Made by a program: the position numbers and the translations under genes. This document shows positions 57,543 through 64,000 of a stretch of DNA of 64,000 nucleotides, piece after piece (position 1 is the first letter of the stretch; each line of letters begins with the position of its first letter). The notes under the pieces were generated by a model. The model searched no databases and had not been told where the DNA came from. It saw only the letters and a program-made list of their open reading frames with translations. This DNA is from Hydrangea macrophylla (taxonomy: Eukaryota; Streptophyta; Magnoliopsida; Cornales; Hydrangeaceae): assembly GCA_033977485.1 (NCBI GenBank), contig CM066989.1, forward strand, positions 33,953,095-34,017,094. The letters run 5' to 3'.

Positions 57543-57544
<2 letters not shown>
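57179..57544 (-). other. Unidentified segment ending in poly(A)
   Basis: A 366-bp segment. The plus strand is open throughout (DFAEWELSPANVRLPSRDR and WINVLQDLL-type sequence), but the minus strand, the element's sense, is not, and its end resembles a 3' UTR next to A28. I do not recognise the protein-like reading. Whether this was an exon in the opposite direction cannot be decided from the sequence. Confidence 0.45.

Positions 57545-57574
<30 letters not shown>
57545..57574 (-). repeat. Poly(A) tract 30 nt, 3' of the LBD ORF
   Basis: T30 on the plus strand. On the minus strand it begins 33 nt after the LBD stop codon and merges with TTAATAAA, a possible poly(A) signal. Confidence 0.97.
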
Positions 57575-57576
<2 letters not shown>

Positions 57577-57607
57577 TAAAAAAAACACACACACAAAAAA
57601 AAGAGCC

Positions 57608-58714
57608 TTAGTTTTGAGGCTCAAGCCACCTCGCGACCTTTTTTCCTTTTCTTTTAGAGACACGTTGACTCTCCACCATGTCAATTAAACCCAAGAAGGA
57701 GCTTTGAGCTAAGTTATTAACAGTGAAGAAAGAGTAAGGATCAGTGGAGGGAGTAGGTGTTTTTGATGAACTTGCTTGAAGATTTGGGAGGAGATTTGGA
57801 TATCTTGGGACCTCTGGTTTTTTCGTTTGCTCCAAGGGAATCCGAGACTTGTTAGATTGTGAGTGTTTAGACCAGCAGGAGCAAGTTGGAGTAACGGAGG
57901 TGGTGGGTGCAGGACGAGAGACTGGAGAAATTGCGTCGTGAGTAGCGAGATCCAGTGGTGTTGGAGAGGTTTGGTGGTTGGTGCTAGATTGTAAGGACTG
58001 GACTGGAGAAATTGTGTTGGGAACAGCGAGATCCAATGGATTTGAAGAAGTTTGGTGGTTGTTGCTAGATTGTAAGGACTGGACTGGAGAAATTGTGTTG
58101 GGAGTAGCGAGATCCAACAGACTTGGAGAGGTTTGTTGGTTGTTACTGGACAGTAAGGACTGGATCAGATTAGACCAAGGAGAGGTTGTACAAATTTGAG
58201 TGACAGGGGGAATACAGGTAGGGCTAGAGATTTCAGAAGAGATTGGAGTAGTTGTGGTGTGAGAAATGAGATTGGAACACTTTCGAGGGTTTTCTATGTC
58301 GTGATCTAGATCTACCATGGCATAGTTGAGCCAAGGATCTGGATCAGGCTCTTTGGATTGTTTGGGTGACTCCTCTTTTGATTGAGCTTGAAGTTGTGAG
58401 ACTTGTTCTTTCATTTCGAGAACTTGTTGTTCGAGAAAAAAGATGTAAGAAACACAACCCAAAATGGGATCTTGAAGCCTAGCTGTGGCTTCAAACACAA
58501 GGGATTTGATAGTTTGTAGATGATCTACCTCAGGTACCCTTTCAATAAGGCGTAGAAAATTCCTATATCCGAAAAGGCCGTGAATTGCCTCATAATCCTT
58601 CACACTCCCAGCATATTTAAAGTAGGGAGCCAAGGAACAGTCACTTCTGCACCGTCTTCTGTTATACTCGCATGCACCACAACGACTTGCGTTAACAACC
58701 TTCTTAGAAACCAT
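57608..58714 (-). CDS. LOB-domain (LBD) transcription factor, intact, intronless
   Basis: 368 residues, ATG at 58714, TAA at 57608. The plant-specific LOB DNA-binding domain occupies about residues 10-112. It has the zinc-like block C12-x2-C15-x6-C22-x3-C26 (CGACEYNRRRCRSDC), then APYF, the middle block FGYRNFLRLIERVP, VFEATARLQDPILGCV and a leucine-rich coiled coil (FLEQQVLEMKEQVSQLQ). Residues 170-265 contain about three repeats of 28 residues (PLDLA, ISPVQSLQSS, NHQTS). The tail is Ser/Pro-rich with a basic KRKGKK end. LBD proteins act in the nucleus in organ-boundary and lateral-organ development; the subgroup here is unknown. The ORF is in the sense direction of the retrotransposon and is bounded by poly(A) tracts on both sides (58764 and 57545). 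This suggests a captured mRNA copy. Many LBD genes have one intron; none is present here. No promoter of its own is seen, so expression would depend on the LTR. Confidence 0.85.
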   Translation of the reverse strand: MVSKKVVNASRCGACEYNRRRCRSDCSLAPYFKYAGSVKDYEAIHGLFGYRNFLRLIERVPEVDHLQTIKSLVFEATARLQDPILGCVSYIFFLEQQVLEMKEQVSQLQAQSKEESPKQSKEPDPDPWLNYAMVDLDHDIENPRKCSNLISHTTTTPISSEISSPTCIPPVTQICTTSPWSNLIQSLLSSNNQQTSPSLLDLATPNTISPVQSLQSSNNHQTSSNPLDLAVPNTISPVQSLQSSTNHQTSPTPLDLATHDAISPVSRPAPTTSVTPTCSCWSKHSQSNKSRIPLEQTKKPEVPRYPNLLPNLQASSSKTPTPSTDPYSFFTVNNLAQSSFLGLIDMVESQRVSKRKGKKVARWLEPQN

Positions 58715-58761
58715 TTTTGGCTTGTTTTAGCTTTCTTTTATTAAGATCTGGGTTGGGTGAG

Positions 58762-58763
<2 letters not shown>

Positions 58764-58791
<28 letters not shown>
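58764..58791 (-). repeat. Poly(A) tract 28 nt, 5' of the LBD leader
   Basis: T28 on the plus strand. On the minus strand it follows CATCTCTCCCCT and is followed by CCCTCACCCAACCC, 49 nt before the LBD ATG. Confidence 0.97.
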
Positions 58792-58792
<1 letters not shown>

Positions 58793-58799
58793 GGGGAGA

Positions 58800-59117
58800 G
58801 ATGAGTTTCTGCCAAGAGGCAAAAGGAAGAAGAAGAGAAGAAGAAAGAGATGGGGAGGGTCAGACGGAGAAAGGCTCATGGTGAGAAGGATAGAGAGATA
58901 TGGGACATGGATGGTCTTTAAAAGGAGAGAAAGAGAGAGAGAGCACGAGAAGAGTGACAGAAAGAGAGAGGGCAGGTGAGAAAGAAAGAAAAGAGAGAGA
59001 GAGAGGATCACTGAGAGTGACAGAGAGAGAGAGAGAGCACGTGAAGAGTGACAGAAAGAGAGGGGGCAGGTGAGAAAGAAAGAAAAGAGAGAGAGAGAGA
59101 GGATCACTGAGAGTGAC

Positions 59118-59148
<31 letters not shown>

Positions 59149-59690
59149 AAGAGAGATAGTGGGGCGTTGAGAGTGACAAAAAGGGAGAGAAAGAGGGGGT
59201 TAGTGAGAGGGTCATAAAGAGAGAGAGAAAGAGAGCGGGGTCGGTGAGAATGAGAGTGACAGAAAGAGAGGGGGCAGGTGAGAAAGAAAGAAAAGAGAGA
59301 GAGAGAGGATCACTGAGAGTGACAGAGAGAGAGAGAGAGAGAAAGAAAGAGAGATAGTGGGGCGTTGAGAGTGACAAAAAGGGAGAGAAAGAGGGGGTTA
59401 GTGAGAGGGTCATAAAGAGAGAGAGAAAGAGAGCGGGGTCGGTGAGAATGAGAGTGACAGAAAGAGAGGGGGCAGGTGAGAAAGAAAGAAAAGAGAGAGA
59501 GAGAGGATCACTGAGAGTGACAGAGAGAGAGAGAGAGAAAGAAAGAGAGATAGTGGGGCGTTGAGAGTGACAAAAAGGGAGAGAAAGAGGGGGTTAGTGA
59601 GAGGGTCATAAAGAGAGAGAGAAAGAGAGCGGGGTCAGTGAGAATGAGAGTGACAGAAAGAGAGAGAGAAAGAGAGAAAGAGAGAGGGCA
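58800..59690 (-). repeat. GA/CT-rich minisatellite
   Basis: Almost pure purine on the plus strand. Units of 196-208 bp are marked by AGTGACAGAAAGAGAG at 59047, 59255, 59453 and 59649, with a shorter 94-bp spacing from 58953. Units contain GGATCACTGAGAGTGACAG, GATAGTGGGGCGTTGAG and GAGCGGGGTCGGTG. The Leu/Ser-rich open frame on the minus strand is compositional. Confidence 0.92.
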
Positions 59691-59699
59691 GAGAGTGAT

Positions 59700-60222
59700 G
59701 CATGTGTAGAGAGTGAGACCACATGGAGAGAGAGTGATGTATCAATATTAATGCACGTGTAGAGAGTGAGAGCATGTGGAGAGGCTGATGTCTAATAGTA
59801 AAGAGGTCGTATTCTTATTCTCCATACTCTGGGTTGTGGGCCATACTGACTGTTCTGAGATTTGACTCAGGAAGTTGGTCAGTGCCTAAGCTATTAATGA
59901 GGGCTATGGTATGCTTTAACTCCTTAGAAACTCGGCTACTATATGTCTGTAGGGGCATCATAAGTTATGGTTATCTCGACTAATCCTAAATGGATATGTC
60001 TGAAGGTATATGGAAATTGCTATCATTCTTGTCGATATGACAAGACAAACGGGTAATCATTTCTATGATAAAACCAACTTAGAATTTTAGTTTCTGAACT
60101 AAGGGTAATTCGTACTAAACTAACACTAGAACTTGGTTGTATAGCTTCGTAAAACTTAAGGGTAACCTATGTCACTAATCTATGGCGTGAATAACTGAGC
60201 CTGGTCAATCTAGAAAACCTAT
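59700..60222 (-). other. Chromoviral leader of the inner element
   Basis: From about 59820 to 60222 the minus strand resembles the untranslated leader at 12130-12600 of the chromovirus (phrases such as CCTAGCCA, AGTCAAATCTCAGAACAGTC and GGTTTTATCATAGAAATGA). The part from 59700 to 59820 has GTAGAGAGTGAG repeats of unknown origin. No gag follows; the minisatellite begins instead. Confidence 0.6.
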
Positions 60223-60235
60223 GGCTCTGATACCA
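60223..60235 (-). other. PBS of the inner LTR family
   Basis: On the minus strand TGGTATCAGAGCC is the canonical initiator-Met PBS, 2 nt from the LTR end at 60238. Confidence 0.9.
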
Positions 60236-60237
60236 TT

Positions 60238-61360
60238 TGTAACGCCCCGCAAAAATAAAGGGTATTTTTATTAAAAATAAAATGAATTACATTTGAGTGC
60301 CCAAAATTACATTTAAATTCATTTACATGGTTAGGACCCAAATAACTCGAACCCACACGGTACTCTAATGTGCTCCAATTTGACTGCTACCAATGGTACC
60401 TGCATCTAAAATAACACACGGGGAAGTATACAATATGACAGGAATAATAAAGGCTCAAAAGTACAATGAACAACCACGACGACATAAAAATTGCTGGGAT
60501 CAAATAAAATAGACCAATCACTCAACCCACCTCTTCACACAATTTTACCCGCTCACCCACAAGAGCATCATACCAGGTTCCTCTTGGTCACATAGTAAAG
60601 AGCCACCTCACCTCACCTCACCCGTCTCCAGTACATCGGTCCCTGAGGCCTGTTGGACTATTGGTAGGTGCTCCTTACTCATGACCCTTTAGTCCCATAG
60701 CACTTAGCCAAAATAATATTATAATAACATATAACCAAAAAAGACATGGATTCCAATAAAAAGACAACATAAATCAAAAAGAGTACAAATAGGGATGACA
60801 AAGAAAATACTCCGGAGATTTAAGAGCATATCGTACACAACCCCGTACCTTAAAAATAATGTTGAGCAATTTCTCCAATCTCTGAATATATATGTATATG
60901 TGTTTGTGTATCAATATATGTAATCTGTGTGTATGTAATAATATGTGGGTGTGTAAAATGACCATAAATATATATATATATATATATATATGCCGAGAGA
61001 TAGAGAGAGGAGCAGAGAGTTGAGAGTTTGAGAGATAGATGAGAGATAGTGAAATGGGGGGAAATTAGTGGGTGTGTATAAATAATATGAAGTCAAGACT
61101 CCACTCACAAAACACTACACACACATTATTCTCCACTCACAAACTTTCCAACACATCTTCCACTTCACAAACACCCACCACAAAAACACACGTACACACT
61201 GCACAAAATTATTTGAGTGGATTCCAAATGTTCATGAGGTACCCTTGTGTGTGTTGAGCTTACGCAATGATACACACACACAGGTAAAAATTATACTGCC
61301 CATTTCCAAAACTGGTATTTTTTTTAATTAAAAAGCGAAAATAAAATACGGGGTATTACA
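60238..61360 (-). repeat. Inner LTR (1123 bp) flanked by PBS and PPT
   Basis: It runs from TGTAACGCCCCGC to GGGGTATTACA on the plus strand and differs from the outer LTRs in length and sequence. On its left is a PBS, as for a 5' LTR. On its right is a PPT, as for a 3' LTR. Both flanks are therefore internal sequence. The interior has (TA)n at 60968-60990, GAGAGATAGAGAGAGG and a CA-rich block (61090-61210). Confidence 0.88.
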
Positions 61361-61432
61361 CTCTACCCTCCTTAAAAGAATTTCGTCCGCGAAATTACAG
61401 CATAAATATTTTGACAAACAACTTGAAAATTT

Positions 61433-61436
<4 letters not shown>
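61361..61436 (-). other. PPT and pre-PPT of the inner LTR family
   Basis: On the minus strand TTTTAAGGAGGGTAGAG abuts the inner LTR, preceded by ATTTCGCGGACGAAATTC, the usual pre-PPT phrase of these chromoviruses. The stretch is cut at the poly(A) tract at 61437. Confidence 0.85.

Positions 61437-61468
<32 letters not shown>
61437..61468 (-). repeat. Poly(A) tract 32 nt in the outer leader
   Basis: T32 on the plus strand, exactly at the join between the outer element's leader (61469-61587) and the inner element's 3' end. Confidence 0.95.
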
Positions 61469-61469
<1 letters not shown>

Positions 61470-61587
61470 TAGAGACAAAAATCCAAGTAGTACAAATAAA
61501 TAGTACTACCCTCATTGATTCGCCCAGGCGATGTGGAACTAAGTTCTACATTTCCGGCTGGGTACAGGCTCTGATACCACTAAATCC
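61469..61587 (-). other. PBS and leader of the outer element
   Basis: The PBS TGGTATCAGAGC is at 61579-61568 on the minus strand, 8 nt inside the LTR end. About 100 bp of leader follows, with ACTTGGATTTTTGTCTCTAC just before the poly(A) tract. Confidence 0.9.
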
Positions 61588-64000
61588 TGTCACGCCCCGA
61601 CGTAGCATAAATATGGAAAGCATTTAATTTCCTTTATGGACCCGTAGGTCGCGACAGTTTGAAGGATCGATTCCGTCCCAAACGTCGAACAACATAAAAC
61701 CATTAATCAGAGTAGAGCAATCAGGGCTTATAAAATTTTTCTAACTTATTACATCTTATGGTACGGGGTTAACTAAGGCACAGACCGCCTTGAAATAAGA
61801 CAATAACTTAAAGTCTATTACAGTCATCCTTATTACAAAACTAATCATAACTTAGAGCACATAAACTTAAAGCATATAAAAGTAACATCTCTTCTCAGCA
61901 ACTGATCTCAATTAGCATAATCATACGGTTCATCCTGATTATTACCTGCAAAGCCTGGACACGAATGTCCAGGACGCATCAACGCCGTCAGCTTCAAGAA
62001 GCTGGTGAGTATTAAAAACATAGCTTTGAATGTAAAAACATGCCCATTTACCTTTTTCCCATTTCCATTTAAATACCACAAGTTTATATTTATGATAAAG
62101 AGCTTGTTAGAAAAACAACCACAACAATAATTAAAAGATAAATTCACACATATGTGACCGTGTATGAGAACAATGCACCATCTCATCTAACCGACTCTTT
62201 TCTCTCGACAAAACCCAACAACCCTCTATCCTACTCCTGGTATCTTTGAAATACTAAGATAGCCACACTTTAGCAACGGGGCGCCAGGGAGTGTCCAGTT
62301 TGCCTCACACTTTGGTCCGGGGTACCAGGGAGTGTCCAATGCCTCACACTTTGAATACCCTAACCGCCATGCAAATACCGGGGCAACCCCCACACAGGTA
62401 TCCAGACTCGAGTCATTCAGGGAGTGTCTATAGGCCACACTTTAGCACTTCCATGGGTGCCAGTGAGTGTCCAAGTTCGGCTTCACACACTTTAACGCTT
62501 CCATGGGCGTCAGGGAGTGTCCATTTTTGCCACCTTCGCATTTCAAAGACACCCTCATCCTCTTTTTCAACTCCAACCACAATCACATCCACAACCACAA
62601 CCATAACCACAGCCACAATTACAACCACAACCACAACCACAACCACAACTCAAACTCATACTCTTTCCACACAATCATTACTCTTTTCCACACTATCATT
62701 ACTCTTTTACACACTACCAACACTCACCATGCATGTACAACTGACTCCACATGAATGTCATCAAACTTTAAACATAAAGGAATTCACAGAATTAAAGAAA
62801 CAATACGCGTACGGGGATTGAAAATTCGTAATTCATTGCCTTAATCATTTTAAACATAACTAATAGCATTCTAAAAACTGCTACTGAAATCCTCGTTTTC
62901 TGTCCAAACGGTGCAGAATCTGAGAAAATTGCATTAGAAGAAAAGTGTGCAGAATCGAGTTTTGCTTGGGACAACGCGGGCAGAACCTTAAATTTCATTC
63001 GTTTTCCTAATAAAAATCTGAAAACAAAATTCTGCTACTGTTAAAATTAAAAGAGAAAATATTAGATTGAATTTCTAATATACTTTTTCTGCTACTGTAA
63101 TCCTCATTTTCTGCCCAAACGGTGCAAAATCTGAGAAAATTGCATTAGACGAAAAGTGTGCAGAATCGAGTTTTACTTGGGACAACGCGGGCAGAACCTT
63201 AAATTTCATTCGTTTTCCTAACAAAAATCTGAAAACAAAATTCTGCTACTGTTAAAATTAACTACCTAAATCAGTAAATAAGGAATGAGTTACATTTGGA
63301 GTGAGTTAGTAATACTCACCGTGATGTAGATTGAAGAAGTTGTTGAGAAAGAAATACAAGAATTAAGAATCTCCAATTTCAAGCTTGGCTATGGAGGATT
63401 GAGCTCTTCAAATTCTGAAATTATTATCTCTCTATGTGACTCTCTCAAACTCTCTATGTTAGGAGTGTAGAATGTGTAGTGTGGTTGGGTGTATAAATAC
63501 TCAAACTCCCACTTAGAAAACATTTGCCTAACATCCCACTCATTCTCCATTAATCTCCACTAATTACAAAGAAAGTGCAACAATGATGTGTAAATATACA
63601 CTTGCAATTCATAATGCTCCATTGATAATTGAAAGGGTAGGTGGAGTTGGTGTGGGTCAAGGTGTGTTTGGAAATCAAGCTTATGGCATTAGGACAACAC
63701 ACATACTACAAGCATTTGCCAAACAAGGCCTAAGGGAAAACTTTAGCAATAATAATTGGGTATAAAGAAATTTGTCCAATCAGTTACTCCCAAAATTCTG
63801 TGGAAGTTTAACACTGCGCGGTCAGTTTTAAACCTAAACTAGTATTTTCGTGACACGGTGTTTATCACAAAAATACAGAAAATTCATTTTAATGTTAGAA
63901 ATAGTTTTCTGATTTTATAAAAATACAGTTTGAGTTTTAAAAGAAATAATTCCACCGTTTTGAAATACAGATTTGAAATTTAACACATGTATTGCCAGTT
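61588..64000 (-). repeat. 5' LTR of the chimeric element (cut by window end)
   Basis: Nearly identical to 53793-56211, with an offset of 7795 bp that becomes 7789 after the (CACAAC)n tract. The last about 147 bp lie beyond the window. It carries the same ACACTCCCTGG array and 211-bp duplication as the left LTR. Confidence 0.93.

Larger units (their letters stand above)
53793..64000 (-). mobile_element. Chimeric LTR retrotransposon carrying captured sequence
   Basis: LTRs at 53793-56358 and from 61588 past the window end differ in only a handful of positions by eye. The PBS lies beside the right LTR and the PPT beside the left one, so the element reads on the minus strand. Its 5.2-kb interior keeps only the leader and the last part of pol. 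In between lie a second LTR family with its own PBS and PPT, a CT-rich minisatellite, an LBD-type ORF and unidentified segments, with poly(A) tracts between them. It is non-autonomous and recently inserted. Confidence 0.85.

Noticed and set aside
58790..59413. Leu/Ser-rich 207-residue ORF
   Set aside because: Pure consequence of the CT-rich minisatellite.
59820..60235. tRNA gene suggested by GCTCTGATACCA
   Set aside because: This is the PBS (complement of a tRNA end), not a tRNA; no cloverleaf is present.

Overview
This is nuclear DNA from a flowering plant, most likely a eudicot. The evidence is a spliced, plastid-targeted sulfite reductase gene, plant-type CACTA, Ty1/copia and Ty3/gypsy elements, hAT-like MITEs, long AT-rich spacers and microsatellites. 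No bacterial or organellar feature was seen. The sulfite reductase protein resembles eudicot (asterid-like) proteins most, but this was judged from memory and not by a search.

Layout. 1-3650 is a broken CACTA transposase on the minus strand. 4120-8772 is a Tat-lineage Ty3 remnant (RNase H end, integrase, antisense ORF) interrupted by a 1.6 kb solo LTR with a perfect target-site duplication (TSD). 8773-17726 is a decayed chromovirus (gag to chromodomain) with another LTR nested in its 5' LTR. 17727-21070 holds LTR fragments. 21071-27057 is a non-coding Tat-like element built of tandem repeats and split by a 2.6 kb solo LTR. 27058-31199 is spacer with MITEs. 31200-40425 is a copia remnant carrying a solo LTR (31702-34161) and a complete gag-only Tat derivative (36248-40110, TSD AGTTC). 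40460-42246 is spacer with MITEs.

The resident gene is ferredoxin-sulfite reductase, minus strand, 42247-49544. It has eight exons, all in phase 0 with GT-AG introns, encodes 688 residues and keeps all four cluster cysteines. A hAT-type MITE with an 8-bp TSD lies 300 bp upstream of its ATG, and another inverted-repeat element sits in intron 2. 51006-53792 is a Tat LTR split by a perfect chromoviral solo LTR.

The most unusual object runs from 53793 past the right edge: a young minus-strand LTR element with near-identical 2.6 kb LTRs. Almost no gag-pol remains inside it. Reading its sense strand it contains its own PBS and leader, a poly(A) tract, a PPT and a second unrelated LTR with its own PBS and leader, a CT-rich minisatellite, then segments separated by poly(A) tracts of 28-30 nt. 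One segment is an intact intronless LOB-domain transcription factor ORF. The layout looks like serial capture of polyadenylated RNAs or template switching into a retroelement.

A second pattern crosses the window. LTRs from unrelated families each carry their own short palindrome, repeated in a cluster just upstream of a TATA box, and three of them carry a second cluster about 380-540 bp downstream.
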